Assembly: GCA_030374735.1 (NCBI GenBank)
Contig: JASCIV010000584.1
Location: forward strand, 1 to 16,159
Source of the DNA: Gracilaria caudata
Taxonomy: Eukaryota > Rhodophyta > Florideophyceae > Gracilariales > Gracilariaceae
Length of the DNA: 16,159 bases
Direction of reading: 5' to 3'
Below, one piece after another: positions 8,725-16,159 of this stretch. How positions within the stretch are numbered: the first letter of the stretch is position 1; every line of letters starts with the position of its first letter. The notes beneath the pieces were generated by a model. The model searched no databases, was not told the origin of the DNA, and worked only from the letters and a program-made list of their open reading frames with translations. The position numbers and the translations under genes were made by a program.

Positions 8725-11700
8725 TCATATTGCCCTTAGCAAGGACATATCAAAATGACTCCTTACAATGCTCACAATTCTTGAACAGATTGCAAGCCGA
8801 TTCCTTCGTAACCTTTCATCATCAGTGTTTACGAAAACGTTATCGAAGAAAGCGTCCGCAGAGTCCTTAATGTCCGATAATTGGTTGATTTTCTTTGGCA
8901 CCAAGACATCATAATCAGAGGAACGGATCGAAGGATCATCCGTTAAATCCTTCAACGTATTCCACAACGTACGTTCTTCATCACATTGGAAGAAATCTTC
9001 ATCAACAGAAGAGTCATATATTTCCTGCATTGAAACTCCCTTCACCGATTTCAGCAGTCGTGAGGCTCGAGAATATGCTTCTTGTGCCATGGAAAGCTTT
9101 TCAATATTATCACTCTGTTGAAGAACAAGGCTTTCGCAGAGTCTCACGGCAGCAACCGAATTCCTCGAGTTTCTGGGTAGAGCGAGTACCGCTTTCACAA
9201 CGTCGTCCGGGAATCCTCTGTTGTCCAGCAGGTATCCCTCTAAGCGCTTTGAAATAAACGCTGATACTGCTTCACATACGCTTGGTGATACGGATACTCT
9301 CGAGGTGCTACTTACGATATCAGCAGCACTACGTGTTCCGTGTGTAATATCAATATCAAAATCGTTTTCAAGCAGCGTCTGCACAATTCCTAAAGCTGCC
9401 CTCCGCAAGGCGAATGGGTCAGCCGTGGACTTTGGCATCAGGCCAACTGCAAAAAGGGAGACTAGTGAGTCAAGTCGATCTGCTACCGATAGGATGGCTC
9501 CTGCTCTAGATTTGGCAACTGCGTCTCCGCTAAAGCGAGGAAGTGCCGCTTCAAAAATCACCTCTGATACTTCTGAAGAAACCTCTCCAGATTTGAATGC
9601 ATAATGTCGTCCCATCGTGCCAGCAAGCGATGTCATTTCCACAACCATCGCCGTTGCCAAATCAGCTTTGTACAGTGCCGCTGCTTGACCTGCTATATCC
9701 GCATCTCTTCCAGAGACACCACTTGTATGACAAAGCTCCGGAGTCAGCAATTTGACTCTGTTTACCTTATCCAGCATTGATCCTAGCTTCTCCTGAAACA
9801 TTAGTCCGGAGAGTTTGGGAACAAAGTCCACAAGTTTCTTTCCTTCGGTATCTTTCTCATAGAAAAAGGCTGCGTCAGAATATCTTGCACGTAATACAGC
9901 TTCATTACCTCGACGAATCGCGGCTACATCCATTTTCTTCGCGTCACCGTTGGCAATAGTAACAAAACAGTTTAGAAGATGCCCTTGGGATTCGTCAACA
10001 ACCGGTAAATATCGTTGATGCTTAGTCATAACCGTGACGAGAACTTCTTTAGGCAAACTGAGGAAACGAGAGTCAAAATAGCCAAGAAGGAGAATCGGAT
10101 TCTCTACGAGATCTTTGATTTCATCCAGCAAACTCCCTTCCAAATACTTCTTCGGAACACATCCGCCGACTTCGGATGCCAAAAGCGATGCGCCTTTACG
10201 TATCTGAGATGCCCGATGTTCTCCAGCCATCACTATCTGCATATCCTTCAGTATATCATGGTAGTCCGACGCGGTCTTCACTACAACTTCTTTAGCGAAC
10301 CCGTTACTTTCCCTCAACGATCGTGTTATGTTGGAACTTTGGACGCCAGCATAGTCAAAAGGAATAATCTGGTCACCAAGTAGGCACAGAAGCCATCGAA
10401 TAGGTCTCGAAAACGAGACACCCGAGTCGTTCCAGCGCATGGTCTTCTTAAAACTGAGTTTACCCAACAACGACGATGGAAGCGATTCTCCGAGAACATC
10501 ACCGGCATATCTGCCGGTTTTCCGCACAACAGCATACATGTACCCCCTCTCCTCATCGTAGACGACATCTTCTTCGCTAGTGACACCTTGAGAACGCATA
10601 AAGCCAGTGGCGGCTTTGGTAGGCTTCCTGTCTCTTAGGGCGGCTCGTAGTGGTGGACCCCGAACATTCTTCACTTGGTCATTCTGGCGGGTCTGCAGGT
10701 CTCTAATGTACGCAGTGATACGGCGCGGAGTTCCATTGACATCAATCGAAGAAAACGAAAGTTGGGCCTCACTAAGGATGCCGTTCACCAGTTTCTGTAC
10801 TTGCGCTACAGCATCGTTTACATCAGAAGATGGAAGTTCTTCGACACCAATCTCGAGTACCAAGTCTGAAGTGACAGCAACAGCTGCTGGATCTTGCGCA
10901 GTAGCTGACGACTGCTCAACGAATGACAGAGGCTCTTTCCTGAGAAGGGGAAACCCATTTTCCTCTCTGCTTTGGAGCCATAGTTTGGCCGCATCTCGCG
11001 CGAGAGCCCGCATTCTTTGAAAGTACCTGGCTCTTTCGGTTACACCAATAGCCCCGCGTGCGTCTAGAATGTTGAAGGTGTGACTGGCCTTTAGTAAGTA
11101 GTTGTATGCGGGCACTGGAAGCTGCTTGTCCAACAGCATATTGGCTTCGCGTTCGTATATGTCGAACATTTGGTTATTACGCTGAACGTCGGCAACGTCA
11201 AGGTTGTATATACTCATTTCCCTTTCGCTCTGCCCAAATATTTCCCCGTAACTGATGCCCGGCGCAAACGTGATGTCTTTGAAGTGTTCTTTTCCTTGCA
11301 AGGCCATTATGATCCTCTCCAAACCATAAGTTATCTCCACCGCGACAGAATCTAAAGGCGTGCCGCCAGCTTGTTGAAAATATGTGAACTGGGTAACCTC
11401 CATTCCATCCAGCCATACCTCCCACCCCAAGCCCCAAGCACCTAGGGCCGGGGATTCCCAATTGTCTTCAACGAAACGAATATCATGTTTGCATGTATCT
11501 ATTCCAAGGGCGTGGTAGGAACCCACAACCAGCTCTTGAGCGCAATCCGGAGCTGGCTTCAATATGACCTGAAACTGAGTATGTCGCTGCAAACGATTTG
11601 GGTTCTCTCCATAGCGTGAATCATCGGGTCGTATTGATGGCTCATCGTATGCCACAGACCACGGTTCAGGTCCTAGCACTCGAAGGAATGTGGCAGGGTT

Positions 11701-12000
11701 CATTGTACCCGCGCCAACCTCGTGATTGTACGGATGCCATATGAGGCATCCTTTTGAGGACCAGTATTGCTGAAGACGAACAAGGGCGTCCTGAAAAGTC
11801 AACGGGCTTTTTACTTCGGCCGGCGCAGTTGGAGAGGGAGACGCCCTATCAGGAGAGGCGGTGACGGCGCATGTTGTACGCAGTTGTGGGCTTCTTCGAA
11901 CTGATGGATGGCGTGACAATGAAAACTTGCGCAAGATAGGGGAAGGTCGGCGAAGAATGATATTGACAGTCGGAGCGAATCCGAATGCAAAACGAGCCAT
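8725..12000 (-). CDS. glyQS: Organellar glycyl-tRNA synthetase, bacterial-type alpha and beta subunits fused
   Basis: This is a 1091-residue enzyme that charges tRNA-Gly with glycine in organelles. Residues 1-65 are Ser/Arg/Pro-rich with almost no acidic residues, consistent with a transit peptide. The alpha (GlyQ-like, catalytic) part begins near 66 (LTFQDALVRLQQYW) and shows the class II signature RPDDSRYGENPNRLQRHTQF (about 124-143) and WEVWLDGMEVTQFTYFQQ. The beta (GlyS-like) part begins near 375 with LVLEIGVEELPSS. It contains FKKTMRWNDSGVSFSRPIRW, an HD-like segment (YKADLATAMVVEMTSLAGTM) and, at the C terminus, the anticodon-binding region FFDNVFVNTDDERLRRNRL. Escherichia coli alpha and beta are about 303 and 689 residues, so both are full length here. 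The start at 12000 is the first ATG in frame; the frame is open further upstream to a GTG at 12153. Plant homologues (EDD1) serve plastids and mitochondria; dual use here is inferred. Confidence 0.95.
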   Translation of the reverse strand: MARFAFGFAPTVNIILRRPSPILRKFSLSRHPSVRRSPQLRTTCAVTASPDRASPSPTAPAEVKSPLTFQDALVRLQQYWSSKGCLIWHPYNHEVGAGTMNPATFLRVLGPEPWSVAYDEPSIRPDDSRYGENPNRLQRHTQFQVILKPAPDCAQELVVGSYHALGIDTCKHDIRFVEDNWESPALGAWGLGWEVWLDGMEVTQFTYFQQAGGTPLDSVAVEITYGLERIIMALQGKEHFKDITFAPGISYGEIFGQSEREMSIYNLDVADVQRNNQMFDIYEREANMLLDKQLPVPAYNYLLKASHTFNILDARGAIGVTERARYFQRMRALARDAAKLWLQSREENGFPLLRKEPLSFVEQSSATAQDPAAVAVTSDLVLEIGVEELPSSDVNDAVAQVQKLVNGILSEAQLSFSSIDVNGTPRRITAYIRDLQTRQNDQVKNVRGPPLRAALRDRKPTKAATGFMRSQGVTSEEDVVYDEERGYMYAVVRKTGRYAGDVLGESLPSSLLGKLSFKKTMRWNDSGVSFSRPIRWLLCLLGDQIIPFDYAGVQSSNITRSLRESNGFAKEVVVKTASDYHDILKDMQIVMAGEHRASQIRKGASLLASEVGGCVPKKYLEGSLLDEIKDLVENPILLLGYFDSRFLSLPKEVLVTVMTKHQRYLPVVDESQGHLLNCFVTIANGDAKKMDVAAIRRGNEAVLRARYSDAAFFYEKDTEGKKLVDFVPKLSGLMFQEKLGSMLDKVNRVKLLTPELCHTSGVSGRDADIAGQAAALYKADLATAMVVEMTSLAGTMGRHYAFKSGEVSSEVSEVIFEAALPRFSGDAVAKSRAGAILSVADRLDSLVSLFAVGLMPKSTADPFALRRAALGIVQTLLENDFDIDITHGTRSAADIVSSTSRVSVSPSVCEAVSAFISKRLEGYLLDNRGFPDDVVKAVLALPRNSRNSVAAVRLCESLVLQQSDNIEKLSMAQEAYSRASRLLKSVKGVSMQEIYDSSVDEDFFQCDEERTLWNTLKDLTDDPSIRSSDYDVLVPKKINQLSDIKDSADAFFDNVFVNTDDERLRRNRLAICSRIVSIVRSHFDMSLLRAI

Positions 12001-12153
12001 TTGTTTGGTGTGTATGCAATCGGTCGCACATAGACTGAGAGGAGGGCGGACAAGTGTGTTCCAGTGGGTTCCTGATCCCAAAATTCTCGCGAGTTGGACG
12101 AATAGAACAAGTCTTGCCACGGAAATCGAGACCACCGCCCAGATTCTCGCCAC
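12001..12153 (-). promoter_or_regulatory. In-frame 51-codon extension upstream of the GlyRS ATG, opening with GTG
   Basis: The GlyRS frame continues upstream of 12000 without a stop to a GTG at 12153; an in-frame TAA lies two codons beyond. There is no ATG in this stretch, so an ordinary start is 12000. The translated extension (VARIWAVVSISVARLVLF...) has spaced Arg, many hydrophobics and no acidic residue in its first 40 or so positions, which is the look of a mitochondrial presequence. It may equally be plain 5' UTR that happens to be open. Confidence 0.3.
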
Positions 12154-12319
12154 TTTTTAAGTGTATCTTCAGTTTTGTTTTGACTCCGACTGCAACAGCA
12201 GCAAGGTAAACGAGCGAAACCAGCGGCTACGCGGCTTAATGAGACATTCGAACTGATCTCGTTGATCTCAATAGTGGCGCTTCAGAAGGAAAAGAAGAGT
12301 TTTGCCGTTAAATATTTTT

Positions 12320-12359
12320 TGGCTGTTTCCAAGGCGCAAAAAGCTTTTGGAAAAAGCCA
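12320..12359. repeat. Imperfect inverted repeat, 13-bp arms with one mismatch
   Basis: Left arm 12320-12332 TGGCTGTTTCCAA and right arm 12347-12359 TTGGAAAAAGCCA pair at 12 of 13 positions around a 14-nt loop. It lies about 320 bp upstream of the GlyRS ATG. Confidence 0.65.
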
Positions 12360-12957
12360 CTCTGTATCTTCCTTAAAAAGTTCGTGAAGCAGGTCCAGGA
12401 ATTCCCTGCTGCCCCATCATCAGTCTCAGCCCTGATACAAAAACCTTGCGCGTCTCTGTCAGTACATGTTATCTGTAACTCGAATCAACACCATTTCTCT
12501 GTTTCAGTCGTTTGATTTAGTATTCAAGATTTGAGTACTGTAGCTGCTAATACTGTTCTATACCAGGGGCTACCGGAAGGAAAGCCATTCCCAAACGAAT
12601 TACCGAAGGCATATGCAAAGCGCTGCTCTGTATGTTGTAAAGAACCTCCACAAGGCATATGTAGATCATCAAAACGTTGAACTAAGGATGAGCAGAACCC
12701 CTAACCCTTGCCTGCAATTGAATACCTTCGAATAAACAAAGCTTCTAATTCGAATATATGCGCTTATCCAGAATCCAAGACCCCATGCCCTCTGTTTCTC
12801 CGCAAATTCTTGTCAATCGCCTGTCCAAAAGTATTGGTTGTGTCCCAATTGGGCAACCAGTGCGTATTCCGACCCTTAGTTCAAAAGTACACCGTACACT
12901 CAAAGACCATGCCCTTCCATAAGGCCTGACAATACGATTAGTTAATGAAGGTGCTTG

Positions 12958-12976
12958 CCTGTCCCGAAAGGACAGG
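12958..12976. repeat. Small perfect hairpin, 7-bp arms, 5-nt loop
   Basis: CCTGTCC-CGAAA-GGACAGG. The loop is followed by a second copy of TCCCGAAA at 12980-12987, the first being 12962-12969. Confidence 0.5.
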
Positions 12977-13089
12977 GAATCCCGAAACGAAATGAGAACG
13001 CTCAGTAGACCTCTACTACGGCATATGTGAAGTTCCAATACCTGAGCAGAACGGCTCCTGCCATTCAATGATTAACAAAACGTTCGAAA

Positions 13090-13134
13090 CAGATAACATC
13101 ACTCAATGGTTCGCAAAGTTGAGCATGTTATCTG
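13090..13134. repeat. Inverted repeat, 10-bp perfect arms plus 5 inner pairs
   Basis: CAGATAACAT (13090-13099) pairs exactly with ATGTTATCTG (13125-13134). After a small 2-versus-1 internal bulge, CTCAA (13102-13106) pairs with TTGAG (13119-13123), leaving a 12-nt loop. It starts about 115 bp downstream of the aspartyl protease stop, so it may lie in that 3' UTR or terminator region. Confidence 0.65.
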
Positions 13135-13250
13135 CTCGCAAGGCTCCGAGCGTTCAAATAGAATAAGACCCGTACAACAGCGTTCCAAACTTGGAAGAAC
13201 CTGCTTAGACATAAAGCCAGAAACTACGTGCGTCTCGTGCTTCAAGCGTA

Positions 13251-14984
13251 TCATTCTGTTGGAACTGGCATATACTTCTTGGTAGGCTGAACGAATTGTT
13301 GATCATCAAAGTCGTCTGGATCCTCATCCAGATCATCACCGCCAGCTATTGAGTAAGCCGGTGGATGTTCATGCATCGCACCATTTAGGCTGCGACGACT
13401 GTAAAGCACAATGACGAAAAGCGTCAGCAAACCTGTGACGAGTACACCGACAAGTCCTGCGATCACACCGAACACCAGAGGCGCTTGAGGTCCCAAGCGA
13501 CACATACAAGAGGCACCAATGCAATGGGGATATGGCACAATGCCAAGAGTTGATTGTGACTGTTGACATGTATGTGAACGATAGTCGAATGCACAATGCG
13601 GCGCCGCCTCTGCGCACTCTCGACATTGCGTGTACGAAGAACAATTGGTGACAGCGCCGCAATCCGAGACAGACTCAGCAAAGCCAAGACGCTTATTCTG
13701 ACGGTCGTAGTGTGTAACGTAGCGTTGCATTATGGTGTTTCCGAAGATGACATCTGTGCCATCCTGCATTTCTTTCATAGCCATGAATCCCACACAGCGG
13801 TACCCTGCTTGGCCAGGTTTGTTGATTGGTAACATGTAATCTGCAGGTCGTAATTCCATGTCAAACTCGCCGTTTGACCCAAGATGGAACACGAAGGAAG
13901 GCATTTTTTCGAGTTCTTCGTCTGGAAGCGGCACACAGGCAGAGGGCATAAACCAGGAAGGTTCTTCACATAATCCTTTTACATCGCAGTGATGTCGCAT
14001 CATGTGATCCAACATGAGAATAAAAGTGCTCTCAGATACAACAACAAGCGTGGTGCCACTGTCTAGAATGCCCGAACGCAAATTAGGAACATTAAGCTGG
14101 TGATCTCCGACAGTGACTATGTTTGAGATGTTCATGGTATAGTACGAGGGTGGATCCGAGAGAGCAAGCGGTACGTACGTTGGTGGTGTCTTGCCCAGCG
14201 ACGGATCATAGTCACCAAGTATCAGACGGCCGCCTCGCGCATTAACGCAGATAGAAAAACTGTCCGAGATGACGCCGGCCTTGACCATCTGTTGCAGAGG
14301 AGGCTCAACACAAGTAGGATTACATGCGAGCGCTTTGTACGCCATACCGAGAATTCCGTCCACCATGTCGCGCTGAAAGTCCGCGCTGTCATCCAGGATA
14401 CCTCCGAATACTACAGGAGCAGAGACATTTCCCCATGTGAGAGTGTCAATCATGAGTTCACCCCTCGCATAACTTCCATCTCCATACGACAGTCTGAAGG
14501 CGCACGCCTGCTGGTTATGTTCGGCGCAACAGGCGTCAGTGGCTGAACAGGCGCCGCAGTGATGGACGGAACACATGTCAGGCTGACACAACTCATGCAC
14601 ACACGAGACGGTACGCACGTGTTGCGATTTGGACAGGCGCGGGTTATAGCGCTGGTCGGTGGGAAGACATCGTGCGCAGCCGGCGACAGGCAAGGCGAGA
14701 GTTGAAGAGCCAGTGTCGATCTGCACGCGAACGGGCTGGCCACCGACCAAGATTCGGGTGTAATACTCTCCTACAGCAGTGATTCCGCCGAGCAAATCGA
14801 CGGAAACGGAGCGCGACACGTTTGGCAAGCTGGTCTCGAACAGTCGCACGGTGTGTGGCACACCGCGCGGAGATGAGACGGAACGCTTGCGGGGGGAAAT
14901 TATCTGGAGCGGGAGAGAGACTCGAAGGGCGGGGATTGGGAGCGCAATGAGTGCGAGCAGCACGAGGAGACGGACGACATTCAT
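13251..14984 (-). CDS. Membrane-anchored pepsin-like aspartyl protease (family A1)
   Basis: The protein has 577 residues. The start at 14984 is the first ATG in frame; the frame is open upstream to 15164 but only from a GTG. Residues 1-20 (MNVVRLLVLLALIALPIPAL) form a signal peptide. A short pro-region with PRKR (31-34) follows. The catalytic aspartates are in IDTGSS (Asp90) and LDSGTT (Asp308), and the flap tyrosine is in SYGDGS (Tyr167). Both lobes are complete, ending at GFAESVSDC. A Cys-rich module (about 442-495) resembles a PSI domain. One transmembrane helix lies at about 502-527, then an acidic cytosolic tail with PPAY (541-544) and YMPV (571-574). Sequons for N-glycosylation are at Asn55, 186, 285 and 447. 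The layout (signal, protease, one helix, short tail) recalls BACE-like and other type I aspartyl proteases. It probably acts in the Golgi, endosome, vacuole or cell surface; the substrate is unknown. Confidence 0.92.
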   Translation of the reverse strand: MNVVRLLVLLALIALPIPALRVSLPLQIISPRKRSVSSPRGVPHTVRLFETSLPNVSRSVSVDLLGGITAVGEYYTRILVGGQPVRVQIDTGSSTLALPVAGCARCLPTDQRYNPRLSKSQHVRTVSCVHELCQPDMCSVHHCGACSATDACCAEHNQQACAFRLSYGDGSYARGELMIDTLTWGNVSAPVVFGGILDDSADFQRDMVDGILGMAYKALACNPTCVEPPLQQMVKAGVISDSFSICVNARGGRLILGDYDPSLGKTPPTYVPLALSDPPSYYTMNISNIVTVGDHQLNVPNLRSGILDSGTTLVVVSESTFILMLDHMMRHHCDVKGLCEEPSWFMPSACVPLPDEELEKMPSFVFHLGSNGEFDMELRPADYMLPINKPGQAGYRCVGFMAMKEMQDGTDVIFGNTIMQRYVTHYDRQNKRLGFAESVSDCGAVTNCSSYTQCRECAEAAPHCAFDYRSHTCQQSQSTLGIVPYPHCIGASCMCRLGPQAPLVFGVIAGLVGVLVTGLLTLFVIVLYSRRSLNGAMHEHPPAYSIAGGDDLDEDPDDFDDQQFVQPTKKYMPVPTE

Positions 14985-16159
14985 GATGATGTGGGCAGCC
15001 GACGGCGCTGAAAGAGACGCGTGGCACGGGAACGGGGCTGTGGAGGGGAGCGTGAAGGTGAGCGCGCTGGGAGAAGGTGCTGGCGGGTCGGTTGCTGACG
15101 CTGCGGCAGGCAACCATGCGCGCGCAATGGAAAGGATTGGTGATCCGAAGTGGGCTTTGTGCACGTGTCCGACGTGGAGGGTTGGGCTGCTATGGCTCCT
15201 GTTTGTTGTATGGCGGCGGCTGGCAGCGGCGGCGAGAGGCGGATGTTTGGCGTCATCACGGATCTTGTGCGTGAGGCGGGTGACTCATGGATGATCCGAC
15301 AGCGCCGAGTTGATGCGAAAAAGTACGGCGGAAGAACCCTTCGGGTACGGGCAGATATCTACAGGCGACTACGGCTGACATGCGGCTTGATTTGAGCGCG
15401 CGCTGAATTGTGTTCACCGCCTCCACGTAGCGATGGAAAAGTTGAACATCGTCCACTGGCGAGCACAAGCGCAGTTTACAGCTCTGCGCTCATATAAGTT
15501 AACTGCTGAAGTGACACAGATGCACACCTCTCGCGAGCGCCGCCGCGCGCAGAGCCGTCAACGGGCAGCCGCGCGGCGTGTGTGCTTGGCGCATGATGCG
15601 TGGCGTGCACCCGCTTCCGACCAACGTTACCGCCGGAGCAATTGCTTCACGCTGGTGCGCGCCAGCCGTAGCGCTGTATGCGCGCGCGGCAAGCAGCAGC
15701 TCCAGCCGCCCGCGCCACTTGCCCACTGGCGGCGGCTCGCGCAACGCTTGGGCAGCTTGCGCGCGCCAGTTGCATCGCTATCGGCGCTCACTCCGAAGTG
15801 TACGTTCCACCGTGGCTGTGGACCGTAGCACTTACCGCGCCCGACTTACACTTGCGCCCGCGCTCATCGCTTACCCACCCCTCACCTCCATCCTCGTCGC
15901 CGACCCGTTCCACCGACCCGTCTGCCCTGCCGCTTGGCGCCATCGCCCCGCATCGCCGCCAGCCTCCGCCGCTGTCCCGCAAAAATAGACGCTACAATGA
16001 GCGCTGTTTCGGCCCGCCCACCGCTCCTTCACACCGCCATACGCGTACCTCCCGATCCATTATTCGCCACTGCTGCATCTCACCGCCCGCCCCTCTCGCG
16101 CGCTCCTCGGTATCCCCCTATCCCACTGTACCGCTATTGCTCGTAGCCCACAGGTACTT
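14985..16159. promoter_or_regulatory. GC-rich region upstream of the aspartyl protease, probably a divergent promoter
   Basis: About 14985-15250 is G/A-rich on the plus strand, that is pyrimidine-rich in the sense of the protease, like a 5' leader. A CCAAT box (ATTGG on plus) lies at 15136-15140. About 15540-16159 is C-rich on the plus strand and closely resembles the leader of the Mpv17-family gene at 4560-4830, which hints at a plus-strand gene starting at or past the right edge. A TATA-like TATAAG is at 15493-15498. All three plus frames are long because C-rich DNA has few stops; one, from an ATG at 15678, is open to the edge but carries no recognisable domain. Confidence 0.5.

Larger units (their letters stand above)
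12154..13250. other. Intergenic region with several inverted repeats
   Basis: This 1.1 kb stretch lies between the 5' side of GlyRS and the 3' end of the aspartyl protease, both on the minus strand. The open frames inside (for example 12708-12929 plus and 12745-13068 minus) overlap each other, match no family I know, and are not credible genes. The region contains three stem-loop-like inverted repeats, three copies of the 10-mer CAGATAACAT (either strand) and recurring GGCATATG (12608-12615, 12654-12661, 13020-13027). It could be promoter plus 3' UTR, or include the eroded remains of a small mobile element. No transposase is visible. Confidence 0.55.

Noticed and set aside
12745..13068. 107-codon minus-strand open frame
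   Set aside because: No family resemblance, overlaps a plus-strand frame (12708-12929), and contains the hairpin and TCCCGAAA repeats; looks like non-coding DNA.
13078..13100. T-loop-like GTTCGAAAC, considered as part of a tRNA
   Set aside because: No 5-bp T stem, acceptor stem or anticodon arm can be formed around it.
14985..15164. 60-residue N-terminal extension of the aspartyl protease
   Set aside because: It opens with GTG, not ATG, and lies ahead of a textbook signal peptide starting at Met 14984; it reads as a Pro/Ala/Ser-rich translation of the pyrimidine-rich leader.
15433..16146. Plus-strand frames 15433-15828, 15578-15988 and 15934-16146
   Set aside because: All three plus frames are open at once in C-rich DNA, so openness is not evidence of coding; peptides are Arg/Pro/Ala-rich without domains.

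Overview
The window is a stretch of nuclear DNA from a plastid-bearing eukaryote with an intron-poor genome. Five protein genes are visible, and each reads as one uninterrupted frame. The clearest lineage clue is a fused alpha-beta, bacterial-type glycyl-tRNA synthetase with a Ser/Arg-rich N-terminal targeting region. This is the organellar enzyme of plants and algae. Its first residues (MARFAFGFAP) carry early phenylalanines, as red algal transit peptides do. With the absence of introns and GC-rich divergent promoters, this points to an alga, most likely a red alga. The lineage is an inference; the gene families are much firmer.

Layout from left to right. (1) 1-3578, minus strand: the first 1192 codons of a Blm10/PA200 proteasome activator that runs off the left edge; because it has no stop in the window, a simple ORF search misses it. 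(2) 3579-4844: a divergent promoter region with a perfect 10-bp hairpin, an inverted CCAAT box and, at its right end, a small uORF. (3) 4845-5687, plus: an Mpv17/PMP22-family membrane protein. (4) 5688-5804: a 117-bp gap between convergent gene ends. (5) 5805-7973, minus: a 722-residue armadillo-repeat protein. (6) 7974-8724: intergenic. (7) 8725-12000, minus: the fused GlyRS, with an open, non-AUG extension up to 12153. (8) 12154-13250: an intergenic region with several inverted repeats and three copies of the 10-mer CAGATAACAT (either strand). (9) 13251-14984, minus: a membrane-anchored pepsin-like aspartyl protease. (10) 14985-16159: a GC-rich divergent region whose right part resembles the leader of a plus-strand gene that would begin at or beyond the window edge.

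The genes do not form a pathway: proteasome activation, a small organelle or peroxisome membrane protein, an ARM scaffold, organellar translation, and a secretory or endosomal protease. They look like ordinary housekeeping neighbours that share divergent promoters and convergent ends. I saw no tRNA, rRNA, CRISPR array, intact transposon or viral gene. The points most worth checking are the possible non-AUG dual-targeting start of the GlyRS, the uORF that overlaps the Mpv17-family start by ATGA, the sorting motifs in the tail of the aspartyl protease, and the repeats in 12.3-13.2 kb.
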